From Sphingobacteriia bacterium (GTDB taxonomy: Bacteria > Bacteroidota > Bacteroidia > NS11-12g > UBA955): a stretch of DNA of 22,827 nt. Of the stretch, positions 6,797 to 16,300 are shown one piece after another. Made by a program: the position numbers and the translations under genes. Location of the stretch: contig JAGKXC010000028.1 of assembly GCA_021151535.1 (NCBI GenBank), positions 1-22,827 on the forward strand. Direction: 5' to 3'. The first letter of the stretch is position 1. The number at the start of each line of letters is the position of its first letter. Below the pieces are notes generated by a model. That model made no database searches, was not told where the DNA came from, and worked only from the letters and a program-made list of their open reading frames with translations.

Positions 6797-8680
6797 TTAA
6801 ATGGTTTCTTCGGCCAAAACGGTCTTTACAATTTCTGGTTCTGTATCTTTTTCAACCACTAGATTTTCGATAATGAACTCCTGGCGTTCAGGCGTATTTT
6901 TGCCCATGTAATAGTTTAGCATTTTCTCAATATTTGACTCAAGTGAAAGGATTACAGGCTCTAAACGGATATCGCCCCCAATGAATCCAGCAAATTCGTC
7001 TGGTGAAATTTCACCCAATCCTTTAAATCGCGTGATTTCAGGTTTGTTACCAAGTTTGGCGATTGCATTTCTGCGCTCTTCATCGGAATAACAATATATA
7101 GTTTCTTTTTTGTTTCTCACACGGAAAAGCGGAGTTTGTAGAATGTACAAGTGGCCATTCCTTACCAAATCAGGGAAAAATTGGAGGAAGAAAGTCATCA
7201 TCAATAAACGGATGTGCATTCCGTCTACATCGGCATCTGTTGCAATTACAATTCTATTGTAACGCAAATTTTCTAAACCTTCTTCAATGTCTAAAGCGTG
7301 TTGAAGTAGGTTGAATTCTTCGTTTTCATAAACGATTTTTTTCTTTAAGCCAAAGCAATTCAGCGGTTTACCTCTTAAGCTAAATACTGCTTGTAAGTTG
7401 GGGTCTCTGCTTTTGGTGATGGATCCACTCGCTGAATCACCCTCAGTGATAAACAGGGTTGATTCAAATCGGGCGTCGCTTTTTGAATCGCTTAAATGCG
7501 TTCTACAATCTCTTAATTTTTTGTTGTGAAGATTGGCACGTTTTGCTCGTTCTTTTGCGAGTTTTTGAACGCCTGCCATATCTTTTCTCTCCCTTTCATT
7601 TTGGAGGATTTTCTTCAACAAGGCATCGGCTACTGTTGGGTTTTTGTGAAGGTAGTCGTCTACGTTTTTCTTTACAAAATCCATCATGCCTGTTTTGATT
7701 GTAGGACCATCTGGTCCCATATCTGTTGAACCTAGTTTAGTTTTGGTTTGGCTTTCAAAAACCGGTTCAATGATTCTTAAACTTACTGCCGCTGTAATGG
7801 ATCCGCGAATATCAGAACCATCAAATTCTTTTTTGTAGAAATCACGAATGGTTCGTACAAAAGCTTCTCTAAAGGCGGCTAAGTGAGTTCCACCTTGTGT
7901 AGTGTATTGGCCGTTAACGAAAGAATAATATTCTTCGCCATAGGAATCTGTATGGGTGAAAGCGATTTCGAAATCCTCTGCTTTCAAGTGAATTACTGGG
8001 TATAAAGCTGTTTCTACTGGAACTTTGTGCTCCAACAAATCCAATAAACCTCTTCTTGAAGCAAAAGATTCGCCGTTGAATCGAATGGTTAAATTGCTGT
8101 TGAGGTAAGTGTAATTCTTGATTTGTTCTCGCAAGAATTCGCCAATAAAGCGATAGTTTTTAAATACTGAGTTATCCGGCTCAAAAGAAATGAAAGTGCC
8201 ATTGGTTTCTGTAGTTTCCGATTCTGGAACATCATCAACCAATATTCCTTTTTCAAAAACTGCCTTTTTGGTTTTCCCATCCCTGAAACTTTGAACAGTA
8301 AAGCTACTAGATAATGCGTTAACAGCTTTGGTTCCCACACCATTCAAACCAACCGATTTTTGGAAAGCTTTGGAATCGTATTTGCCACCGGTGTTTATCT
8401 TTGAAACGCAATCAATTACTTTTCCCAGTGGAATACCTCTACCAAAATCTCGCACATTAACACGTTTTTCGTCTATGGTGATTTCGATTTTTTTACCATT
8501 CCCCATCACGTGCTCGTCGATAGAGTTGTCGAGGATTTCTTTTACCAAAACGTAAATACCATCATCGGCAGCTGTTCCATCGCCCAACTTACCGATATAC
8601 ATACCGGGTCTTAGGCGGATATGGTCTTTCCAATCAAGACTGATGATTTCGTCTTCGGTATACCTTACTTCCTGGCTCAT
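6797..8680 (-). CDS. parE: DNA topoisomerase IV subunit B (type IIA ATPase subunit)
   Basis: This is the ATPase/TOPRIM subunit of a type IIA topoisomerase, which decatenates or relaxes chromosomes with its A-subunit partner. GHKL ATPase motifs are Glu48 and Asn52 in KEILDNSIDE, GRGIPLG (80-86) and GLNGVGTKAVNALS (111-124). QTKTKLGS (311-318) carries the transducer lysine. TOPRIM is EGDSASGS (413-420) with Glu413, and DADVDG (482-487) with its metal-binding aspartates. FKGLGEISPDEF (552-563) closes the domain. Length 627 aa and the divergent start (LRPGMYIGKLGDGTAADDG) fit the ParE-like paralogue of Bacteroidota better than GyrB, but this assignment is by memory of family features. No parC is adjacent; the upstream gene is divergent. 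A -7-like TATTATTG (8693-8686) sits just before the ATG. Confidence 0.9.
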   Translation of the reverse strand: MSQEVRYTEDEIISLDWKDHIRLRPGMYIGKLGDGTAADDGIYVLVKEILDNSIDEHVMGNGKKIEITIDEKRVNVRDFGRGIPLGKVIDCVSKINTGGKYDSKAFQKSVGLNGVGTKAVNALSSSFTVQSFRDGKTKKAVFEKGILVDDVPESETTETNGTFISFEPDNSVFKNYRFIGEFLREQIKNYTYLNSNLTIRFNGESFASRRGLLDLLEHKVPVETALYPVIHLKAEDFEIAFTHTDSYGEEYYSFVNGQYTTQGGTHLAAFREAFVRTIRDFYKKEFDGSDIRGSITAAVSLRIIEPVFESQTKTKLGSTDMGPDGPTIKTGMMDFVKKNVDDYLHKNPTVADALLKKILQNERERKDMAGVQKLAKERAKRANLHNKKLRDCRTHLSDSKSDARFESTLFITEGDSASGSITKSRDPNLQAVFSLRGKPLNCFGLKKKIVYENEEFNLLQHALDIEEGLENLRYNRIVIATDADVDGMHIRLLMMTFFLQFFPDLVRNGHLYILQTPLFRVRNKKETIYCYSDEERRNAIAKLGNKPEITRFKGLGEISPDEFAGFIGGDIRLEPVILSLESNIEKMLNYYMGKNTPERQEFIIENLVVEKDTEPEIVKTVLAEETI

Positions 8681-8811
8681 AACTACAATAATACAATGCC
8701 AAAAGTTGCAATAGTTCTTGAGTTGTTCACATCAAGCGGAAATTTTTGGGCGATTTAAAGAAATTGGGGAGTAATCTGAATTTTGGACGATTTTTGTTAG
8801 AATCTGACAAC

Positions 8812-8819
8812 TATCTTTG
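8812..8819 (+). promoter_or_regulatory. -7 box of the 8843 lipoprotein gene
   Basis: TATCTTTG matches TAnnTTTG and predicts transcription from about 8822, 21 bases before the ATG. No TTG at the usual -33 distance was seen. Confidence 0.5.
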
Positions 8820-8842
8820 CGATACAAAAGGTAAAATCTGTT

Positions 8843-9430
8843 ATGAAAATATATACTTTCCGTAATTCGCACTTCTTAAGTATTTTGGGATTAATGACTA
8901 TGGTTTTGATGGGTTGTGAAGCCAAAATTGATCGTGAATTTAAGAAAGTATCACCATTTATGGGAATTGTTGAGCGTGCTCAATTTGATTCTTTGCCGGA
9001 TTCGGCTGCAAACATGATGATGAGGTTTGTGAAGGAATTTCCGGAACACCCGCAATCACAGAAAATGACGGTTGCAGCTTTTCGTGTGGCGGAGAAAAAA
9101 GGATGGATGGCGAAAGCTTCGGAGTGGTCGCAGTTTTATGTAGATAAATTCAATCCAAAGGGCGATAATTTGTTGGAAATGTTGGTCTTAGCTTCGTTTT
9201 ATCACGAACAAGTTGGTCTATACGACAAAGCCATTGTCAATTATAAGCGTATTAAAAAAGAATTTAAGGCTGACGGATTAAAGCCTAATTATAGAAATTT
9301 ATTCGAACAATCTCAAATTATGTTGGAGATGTTGGAGAAGGGCATTGTAGATCCTGAAAAGCAAAGTGAATATTTGATGCGCAAATCAGGTATGGATACC
9401 GCTGCAATAGTGGCTGAGCCAGCTGCATAG
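8843..9430 (+). CDS. Lipoprotein with TPR-like helical repeats
   Basis: The 195-residue product begins with a signal peptide whose lipobox is LMGC, placing the lipidated cysteine at residue 25. The mature part is helical. Segments around 45-70 (DSLPDSAANMMMRFVKEFPEHP), 75-100 (AFRVAEKKGWMAKASEWSQF) and 110-140 (LASFYHEQVGLYDKAIVNYKRI) have the spacing and small/aromatic pattern of TPR-like repeats, as in YbgF/BamD-type envelope proteins. No catalytic motif is visible. It is probably anchored in an envelope membrane, facing the periplasm or surface. It is a single-gene unit between the divergent parE and a convergent gene; the exact role is unknown. Confidence 0.8.
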   Translation: MKIYTFRNSHFLSILGLMTMVLMGCEAKIDREFKKVSPFMGIVERAQFDSLPDSAANMMMRFVKEFPEHPQSQKMTVAAFRVAEKKGWMAKASEWSQFYVDKFNPKGDNLLEMLVLASFYHEQVGLYDKAIVNYKRIKKEFKADGLKPNYRNLFEQSQIMLEMLEKGIVDPEKQSEYLMRKSGMDTAAIVAEPAA

Positions 9431-9483
9431 TTGCTGTAATTGGATTTTAGGAATTGCTCTCAGGGTTGTATTCTAAGCTGAAC

Positions 9484-9506
9484 TCTGAAACTGATTCGAT
9501 TTCAGA
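9484..9506. terminator. Weak hairpin between convergent genes
   Basis: TCTGAAA (9484-9490) pairs with TTTCAGA (9500-9506) around a nine-base loop, between the stops of the 8843 gene (+) and the 9508 gene (-). No T-run directly follows on either strand (the nearest on the plus strand starts about 25 bases later), so terminator function is doubtful. Confidence 0.25.
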
Positions 9507-9507
9507 A

Positions 9508-10212
9508 TTAATAAGAATAGTTTGTTTTTTTTGCAGGTTTCTTTTTGAAATCGCCCCGCTTCCAAGCATTAATAAATTCAGCCCAAGCCATTGGAGAGAA
9601 GATATTTTGTGGGGGTGCTTGTTTGTAATAATACAACTGATTGGCCCTTGATTGTTGCAAGTAACTTTGTGCTGCTGCGGCATCATTAGGGCGTAATTTT
9701 AACAAATCTTTTAATTCCTCTTGTTCTAGATTTTGTCTTGCTATTTCATATTTGTCGTGTGGGATGTTTTGCGTTAAAAACGCATGGTCAAACATGGTTT
9801 TTAAAGGCATAGCACGAATAAAAATAGCCGGTAAAGTTAAGGTATCTTGAACCATTAATTTTACTACATGGTAACGAGTGGTGGAAAGGGTATCTGGGAC
9901 AATATGGCGTGAAGGTTTTTGTTCAATTTGCATAAAATCAATGGTGTCGCCTTTTCGCACAATAACAGAGAAATATCCGGATTTGTCGGTATGGCCAATC
10001 ATTCCTAATCTTGAATTTTTGATCACAACATAAGGGATGGCTTTAAGGCTATCTGAGGTTAAAACCAAGCCAGTGAAAAGGATGTAGGGGTTGCTTGGTG
10101 TTGGTTTTAAAGGTTGGGATTTGACAGGGGAAGCAAACATCGCCAACGATGCTATCGCCAGAAAAAAAACGCGTTTAAGTAAGATGAAAAATTGATCCCT
10201 AGCCTTTTTCAT
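9508..10212 (-). CDS. Secreted CarboxypepD_reg-like domain protein
   Basis: The 234-residue product starts with a basic N terminus and a hydrophobic segment (residues 11-28) followed by PVKSQ, a classical signal peptide. Residues about 44-115 look like the CarboxypepD_reg-like beta-sandwich used throughout Bacteroidota envelope proteins: FTGLVLTSDSLKAIPYVVI, then a GHTDKSGYFSVIV turn and KGDTIDF. The C-terminal half is polar and helical (EIARQNLEQEELKDLLKLRP), with a basic Lys/Tyr-rich end. No TonB-dependent barrel or peptidase follows, so the domain stands almost alone. It lies 25 bases after the chromate-type transporter but has its own promoter box. Function is unknown, probably periplasmic or outer-membrane associated. 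Confidence 0.78.
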   Translation of the reverse strand: MKKARDQFFILLKRVFFLAIASLAMFASPVKSQPLKPTPSNPYILFTGLVLTSDSLKAIPYVVIKNSRLGMIGHTDKSGYFSVIVRKGDTIDFMQIEQKPSRHIVPDTLSTTRYHVVKLMVQDTLTLPAIFIRAMPLKTMFDHAFLTQNIPHDKYEIARQNLEQEELKDLLKLRPNDAAAAQSYLQQSRANQLYYYKQAPPQNIFSPMAWAEFINAWKRGDFKKKPAKKTNYSY

Positions 10213-10218
10213 ATATCA

Positions 10219-10252
10219 CAAATGTACCGAAATCGGATTAAAGAGGAAGCAA
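10219..10252 (-). promoter_or_regulatory. Promoter of the 10212 gene inside the tail of the transporter gene
   Basis: TACATTTG on the minus strand (10226-10219) matches TAnnTTTG and has a TTG at 10252-10250, 23 bases upstream. Predicted transcription starts near 10216, three to four bases before the ATG at 10212. The -33 element overlaps the last codons of the upstream transporter gene. Confidence 0.55.
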
Positions 10253-11503
10253 CCAACCAATGAGTATCGTAAATAAAACGATGAACGGTGTAGGTATTTT
10301 CTTGGAAATCAGCATAATTAATGTAACTGTAAAAATTCCAATATCTAGCCAATGATGCCATGTTGGTTGGGTGAAAAGATTTGATAATCGATCTTTTACA
10401 AACAATGAATTCAGCATTAAAGCGGCGGAAAGGATGAAGCCAACGGATGCAGCAAAAATTCCGTCTAGTGCCAAACGAATTTTCTTAAAGTGATGCAACA
10501 TGTCCCAGATGGGATAGGCGAAAAATAACATTAAAGTACCAGGAAGGAAAATTGCAACCAAGCCAATGAGGCAACCACCCAATTGACCCCAAAAACCATA
10601 ATCGAAATGCTTCATGGAGATGGCATTTAAATAAACGGCGAGGTTGAAATTTGGACCAGGTAATGCTTGAATCAAACCAAGGCCTGTATTGAATTCTTCG
10701 GCGCTAAGTCGATGTTGATAAACAACATATTGCTCATAGCTCATCGCCGCCATTGCGTTGCCACCGCCAAAGGATAGTGTGCCAATCCGATAGCTATTTT
10801 CCATAAGAATAACAGGTTGGGCGATATTTAAATATCCTTGATTTAAGCTCAGAATTAATCCAGTTCCACCAATGAGTAAGAAAATTGCGCCAATAGCGAA
10901 AAGATTGCGCCAAATAATGGTTTTTTTGGGCGATAATTTCACTTCAGGGAGGCTGTATTTATTGAGGTTTGCACTTAAAAAGCCACCCATTAAAACACCT
11001 AATGGAAAAATGATTGGCGTGTTAAAAAGGAAGCCGGCGAGTCCGCAAAATAAAAAAATTGTATAATTGGTAACGCTTCTTTTGATCCATGGAGCCATAG
11101 AAACAACCGCATAAACCAAAAATCCTGCCACCATGGGTTGCATTAAATGTAAGTGTTTTGCTGCAAGGAATTTGGGAGACAATGCCAATGCCGACATTAA
11201 TATTGCACCTGGAAGAGCCCAAAATAAAAGCGTAAGGATTGCCAAAAAGGGGCCACCTAATTTGAGTCCGATTGCTGTGATGGTTTGTGTAGTGGATGGG
11301 CCAGGTAATAGTGAACAGAATGCATTGATTTCAGTTAAATCTTGCGCTGAAATAAATCGATGTTTATCTACTAGTCGTTTCTTGAATTGAGGCAAATGTA
11401 ATTGCGGACCTCCGAATGCTGTTAAACCTAACCAAAATGCTGCCCTAAGAAACTTGATTTGTTTCCCAGTTCGAATTTTGGAACCTGATTCAACAATAGA
11501 CAT
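10238..11503 (-). CDS. chrA: Two-domain chromate-type transporter (ChrA/CHR family)
   Basis: This is an integral inner-membrane protein of the CHR superfamily, whose characterised members export chromate. Both halves of the long-chain form are present. The first CHR domain has GLTAFGGP (26-33) and LLPGP (65-69); the second has GTLSFGGG (241-248) and ALPGPNF (280-286). Each half has about five to six hydrophobic helices, and the 421-residue length fits the fused form. No chromate reductase, ChrB regulator or other metal-resistance gene is nearby, so chromate as the true substrate is unproven; many CHR proteins are assigned only by homology. The start MSIVESGSK leaves a short hydrophilic tail before the first helix, as usual. 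Confidence 0.9.
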   Translation of the reverse strand: MSIVESGSKIRTGKQIKFLRAAFWLGLTAFGGPQLHLPQFKKRLVDKHRFISAQDLTEINAFCSLLPGPSTTQTITAIGLKLGGPFLAILTLLFWALPGAILMSALALSPKFLAAKHLHLMQPMVAGFLVYAVVSMAPWIKRSVTNYTIFLFCGLAGFLFNTPIIFPLGVLMGGFLSANLNKYSLPEVKLSPKKTIIWRNLFAIGAIFLLIGGTGLILSLNQGYLNIAQPVILMENSYRIGTLSFGGGNAMAAMSYEQYVVYQHRLSAEEFNTGLGLIQALPGPNFNLAVYLNAISMKHFDYGFWGQLGGCLIGLVAIFLPGTLMLFFAYPIWDMLHHFKKIRLALDGIFAASVGFILSAALMLNSLFVKDRLSNLFTQPTWHHWLDIGIFTVTLIMLISKKIPTPFIVLFTILIGWLLPL

Positions 11504-11697
11504 AGTAATAAAACTGCAAAGGTCATCAAATATGCGGAAAATGTGATGAATTTTTCGATTTTTATGGCATTTCTTATGCTAATTTGCGAGAGAATTAATT
11601 AAATCATTTCTATATGCAATTTGTTAAGGGGATAAATTATACAAAGGCAACAATTTTTAATGTGTGGCCCAGCGGTTTCAATTCTGGATTAACATTC

Positions 11698-12309
11698 ATG
11701 AATATGAAGTTGTGTAAATCCGTATTGGTGGCAATTGTTGTTTCAGTAATTTCTTTATTTCAAACAAGTTGTACGTCTTCTAATTCTGATTCCAATGAAC
11801 AATCATTGATGAAGATGCACGTAGATTCACTGTGGTCCAAGAATAAGCAAATTAGAAGTAAATTTCGTTTGAAAGTGGATGAATTGAAGGAGCGTAAGAC
11901 AAGTATGTTAGCGGATTTACAGGTTTTAAAATTTGCTAATCCCAATTGGATAAACACAAGGCTAACTGAAGATGACAAATTTGCCATTAACAAATGGGAA
12001 GCCATCGCCCGAATTTATAAACACATGGTAGATCGTTACGAACATGCTGTGATGGATGCCGAAGAGAAATTCTATCAGATTAAGGCTATGGAAAAACTGG
12101 TAGATAGCAATCAGTATTCCGGCAAAAAGGATCAATTTAAAAAGGATTACAAAGCGCTAGATATTGAGTTGTCGAAGTTGCTAGAAGAGGTTACGGAAAT
12201 TGATATGGAGATTGGCGCAGTAGAACCGGATTTTCACCGTTTGGATCCGAAAATTGAGGAAATTATGGAGAAAGCTGAGGCTGATTCAAAAAGAAACAAC
12301 GTAGATTAA
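11698..12309 (+). CDS. Coiled-coil lipoprotein, unrecognised
   Basis: The frame is open from an ATG at 11614 (231 aa), but a lipoprotein signal peptide fits only the ATGs at 11698 or 11704. I chose MNMKLCKSVLVAIVVSVISL followed by FQTSC, with the lipidated Cys at residue 25, giving 203 aa. A -7-like box at 11579-11586 would favour the longer form or a leader of about 110 bases, so the start is uncertain. The mature protein is almost wholly charged and helical. Examples are KFRLKVDELKERKTSMLADL, a middle block with HMVDRYEHAVMDAEEKFYQ, and LDIELSKLLEEVTEIDMEIG, with heptad-like spacing suggesting a coiled coil. I do not recognise the family. The stop lies two bases from that of the converging GSCFA gene. 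Confidence 0.72.
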   Translation: MNMKLCKSVLVAIVVSVISLFQTSCTSSNSDSNEQSLMKMHVDSLWSKNKQIRSKFRLKVDELKERKTSMLADLQVLKFANPNWINTRLTEDDKFAINKWEAIARIYKHMVDRYEHAVMDAEEKFYQIKAMEKLVDSNQYSGKKDQFKKDYKALDIELSKLLEEVTEIDMEIGAVEPDFHRLDPKIEEIMEKAEADSKRNNVD

Positions 12310-12323
12310 ACCTAAAAGTAGGT
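12310..12323. terminator. Short hairpin at the convergent stop codons
   Basis: ACCTA (12310-12314) pairs with TAGGT (12319-12323) around an AAAG loop, exactly where the 11698 gene (+) and the GSCFA gene (-) end. The stem overlaps the TAG stop of the minus gene. With only five pairs and a weak T-run, it is a marginal terminator candidate. Confidence 0.3.
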
Positions 12324-13151
12324 CTGTTTAAATTTCTCAAAAATCGCGTCTTCCATAGATTCTGTTATATGCATGCCGTCGAATTTGAATTTTGGCGATT
12401 CTGCTTTTTCCTCTCTTACAAATTCAAAACTTGGGAAATAAAACATCGGATTTGAATAGTTTTCTGCTCCCAAAGTTTCAAATAATGCGGCTTGTAAAAG
12501 CGATTTTGAAACCGCAGAGGTAAGCATCCCGTCTCGCAGATGTCTAACCGGACTAATCGTAAAAATAACAGGTTTTCCGGGCGATAATTGCATAGCTACA
12601 TCGCGAATTTCTTGAATTTGTTGTTGCAGCGATTGGACATCAGAAATGGATTTCACAAATTCTGATTGCGGTAATTTATGGCAGTTGCCAACAATAGTAT
12701 CTGTGGGCTTGTGATGGTAATATACAGCGGTGCCCAAGGTGATAAATAGAGCATCACAATTTTCTAGAAAATCCAGTGTTTTTGACGTTGTTTGGGTAAT
12801 GTTTTTTAACAGTATTTCCTTGTTGTTAAAGTGGAACTTGTATGCGTGATACAAGGAATGGAAATGGTTGTTTGCTGCATAAATTGAATTTCCCAAAAAC
12901 GTTTCAATTGTTGGGTGAGAAAATTCGGGGTTTGCCGATTTTACAACTAGTAATAATTTCAGATTCTGTAGAATAGCATGAGGATGAAACAATGTGCCAA
13001 AAGGGTTGCTTAAAGCATTCGCCAATAAAGTTGAATTGATTTTTTCTGAAATTACATCGGAAAAACACGAACCCATGAAAAATAAATTTTGTTCTTGCTT
13101 AAGCAAATTGAGATTCGGGAAAATCAATTTGTGTTTTTCAAGGTTTTGCAT
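12312..13151 (-). CDS. GSCFA domain protein (SGNH-like hydrolase)
   Basis: The 279-residue protein shows the signature of the GSCFA family, a GDSL/SGNH-hydrolase-like group frequent in Bacteroidota. FMGSCFSDVI (25-34) holds the Ser28 of the GSCF motif. NPFGTLFHP (49-57) and ITLGTAVYYH (137-146) follow. FTISPVRHLRDG (197-208) is the SGNH block III equivalent, and FDGMHIT (257-263) is the C-terminal Asp/His block. No signal peptide is evident, so it is probably cytoplasmic. Family members are predicted esterases or acyl-hydrolases; no substrate can be read from the sequence. It is divergent from the T9SS protein gene and converges on the 11698 lipoprotein gene. Confidence 0.88.
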   Translation of the reverse strand: MQNLEKHKLIFPNLNLLKQEQNLFFMGSCFSDVISEKINSTLLANALSNPFGTLFHPHAILQNLKLLLVVKSANPEFSHPTIETFLGNSIYAANNHFHSLYHAYKFHFNNKEILLKNITQTTSKTLDFLENCDALFITLGTAVYYHHKPTDTIVGNCHKLPQSEFVKSISDVQSLQQQIQEIRDVAMQLSPGKPVIFTISPVRHLRDGMLTSAVSKSLLQAALFETLGAENYSNPMFYFPSFEFVREEKAESPKFKFDGMHITESMEDAIFEKFKQTYF

Positions 13152-13252
13152 GTTTTATGAGTTTTGATGTTCCACGAAAATGGCTTTTGTTGTGAATTTT
13201 TCAAAGTATTTTATACACTTTCAGAATTGTTTGTAAAATTAGTTATTTTGGG

Positions 13253-13283
13253 TTGTGCCACAGGTATGTTTTGATTTAATTTG
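13253..13283 (+). promoter_or_regulatory. Probable promoter of the large T9SS protein gene
   Basis: TTG (13253-13255), a 20-base spacer and TTAATTTG (13276-13283; one mismatch from TAnnTTTG) predict transcription from about 13286 and a leader of about 22 bases to the ATG at 13308. This argues against the in-frame TTG at 13281 as a start, because it lies inside the -7 box. Confidence 0.5.
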
Positions 13284-13307
13284 TTAAAATTGCTGATTAA
13301 TAATAAG

Positions 13308-16300
13308 ATGAAATTTAAACATATCCTGCTGGCGTTTTGTGTGTTGTTTTTGAGTGTTGAATCTACAGCGCAAATGTCTGGTAGTTACACCATTGGAGGA
13401 ACATCGGGTCCAACGAATTATGCTACCTGGACAGATTTTGCAACCGATTTTAATAGCAAAGGTGTAAGTGGAAAAGTTACAGTTACGGTAAAGTCGAACA
13501 CAACAATTTCGGCAGCCGTTTCCTTAAAGCAACATTCTACCAATCCCACCAATTCTACTAACACATTAACAATTGATGGTGGATGGTATTCTGTATCAGG
13601 TTCTGAAGCTTATGAGTTGTTGTTGATGGATGGGGTTGATTATGTAGAAATCAAAAATGTAAAATTCATTAACTCCAGTACTAGCGCCACCTTGATGGGT
13701 ATTCGGTTTGCGAATGGAGCCAATGATAACACCATCAATAGCTGTTCAATAGATTTTTCTGGGGCCATATCGGCATCTAGTTCAGGTGGCGCATATATAG
13801 CCTTTACATCAACGAATTCATCGCCATTAAAAACATCCTCTCAGCATTTAGGGGTTAGAAATACGGTTAAATCTTGTACACTTACAACATCGGCATCTTC
13901 ATCGCCCGGACCAACATATGCGATTTTAACGCAAGGGGGAACCACAAATTATTCTACCTCAGGTACTGAAAATGTATTTTCGGATAATATCATTCGCAAT
14001 TTTTATCATTCTGCATTTTACAGTCAGTACACCAATGGTGATAAAATTCTTAATAATAACATCAGCAGATCTGCTGCGAGTAGTTCATCGCCCGTGGATA
14101 CATTGATGGAGTGTATTGAAATTGAAAATGGAAGGAGCGGTAATCAGGCGTTAACCATTAGTGGTAATTCTATCCAAAATTTGCCTTTTTCCGGAGCAAC
14201 ATCGTCGGCTACATATCCAATCAATACCTTCTATGGGATAAAGTTGAAAAACAGTGATGGAAGTACCAGTTATCCGATATTGGTAGAGAGCAACACGGTT
14301 AATCGAGTAATTTGTATGAATGGTTTTTGGGGCATGAATGCTGATGTAACCAATTTGTTGTTGTATTCGAAGAATCGCATTACCAATAATACTTGCGTTT
14401 ATGGATATGAATGTAGTGATATTCGGGCGATTAATTCAACGGATATTTCAGCCATTGGCAATTATATTGCCCACGAAAATATGGGTACATCTAAGTCTGG
14501 AATTTATTATTCGATGTATTTTCAAAATGTTCCAACTAAGAATAACGCCTATAATGAAGTTGCCAATAATACCATTGATTCTTGTTTGGCAGGTGTTGAG
14601 TTTTATGGAATTACGGCTGCATGGGCTGGTTCATGGAATATAAGTAGAAATAGAGTAACAAGCAGTGCGATTAGCTTTGGGTCTGGGCAGTTTTTGGCCA
14701 TATTTATGATTTTTCAAGAGAATCTGGATATGAGTTCGAATTTGATCGCCAATAATTCATCGCCCAATAGCGAATTGTATGGAATTTATGTGTTGAATTA
14801 CAATTCTGGATATAAGAGTAATTATTGTAACAATACGGTTTATATCCGAAGTTCAAATACTGCTATTTCTTGCTTTGGAATTTATGCTGAGGATGAAAGC
14901 GAAATTTCCTACACCGGAAATGTTTTGGATATGGTTACCAGCGCTACTGCTTATCCAGTGAACTTAATTTCGTCTGCTAATTTGGGTAAGATCGACAATA
15001 ATACATTCTATTTAAAAAATCCTTCGGAGTATTGGGCTGCTGGATCTAATTATGTAACATCATTCAAAGATTGGAAAACAACCGGTGTTGTGGGGTCTGG
15101 AGATAATTTTAGCAATTTGAATTTTGTAAATGTTACCAAAAACGATTTTACTCAACAGTGTTTTGAGGCACAAAATAACGTTCCGTACTTGCCTTTAAAT
15201 GCGCTTGATATCAATAAGAAAGTTAGAAATAAATCTTATCATGATAGGGGAGCAATAGAGTCTGATATGGATATAGCGGCTGTGAAAACAAGCTTTACTG
15301 TTCCTTCTTCAGTTTGTGCGGCGTGGGAAAGCAAAGCGGGAATTACATTGAAAAACAATTACGTGGATACTGTGTATAATTTTTATGTGGCTTTTTCTGT
15401 AAATGGTAAGGTAACCCGTGAAAAAGTAACGAAGAAAATTTTACCGGGCGATACGAGTACTTATTGGTTTAAAACACCCATTTCTTTACCAATTGCGGGT
15501 TCTACCAAAATTGTGATCTATGCGGATGCAGTGGATGATAAATTAACGAATGATTCATTGTATTTCTCTACTACGGTGAAACCAGCACCGGGGGGTAGTA
15601 ATTTTGAGCCTACAACAAAGGTATTTACACCGAATAATCCAACGTATTTGAGAGCGAAGCCATATGATGTTACTTTGGTAGATTTGCCTGTAATATATGA
15701 TATGAAGCCACCCAGGGCTTATACCAATAGCCAATATGGAACGGCTTGGAAAGTGAATGCCATTGCCTACTCACCTGCGGGTAGGTTGGTAAACGGTACT
15801 TCCATAACTTTCCCTACTTCTAGTAAGAATATGGAATTGCAGTTCAAAACCAGTGATACTATGTTGGAAGACAGTTTTGTGAATTTGTATGTGACATTTA
15901 CAGATTTAAATAATGGTTGTGATACTGTTTTAAAGCGTCAGGTATTTATTGCTCCAAGGGTAGTGCCTAATTTTACCATTCCAAGTAAAGCATGCGCAGG
16001 AGATACCATCAAGTTTGTGAACACCAGCAGAATAAAATCAGGTTATATTGTTAATTCTTGGTATTATGGAACTGGGGTTTCTGGCGATACTTCACAGGAT
16101 TATGACGGTTATTTCATTTTTACGAAGTCAGGAAAGTATCCGATTACGTTGAAGGCCTATTCTGGTTTGTATGGCTTTGTTGGAGTGAAAACCGTTGATT
16201 TGGTTATTAATGAAATTCCTGTGGCTCAATTTTCAAGGCAAAATGCTTGTACGGGTGCGGATTTGGTGTTTGTGAATTCAACTACCCCAAAAACGGCTAC

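Noticed and set aside
9447..9686. Small minus-strand open frame overlapping the end of the CarboxypepD_reg-like gene
   Set aside because: It is an out-of-frame shadow within a gene with a clear signal peptide and domain.
13281..13307. TTG start for the large T9SS protein, adding nine residues
   Set aside because: The TTG lies inside the predicted -7 box, upstream of the predicted transcription start, and the ATG at 13308 begins a textbook signal peptide.
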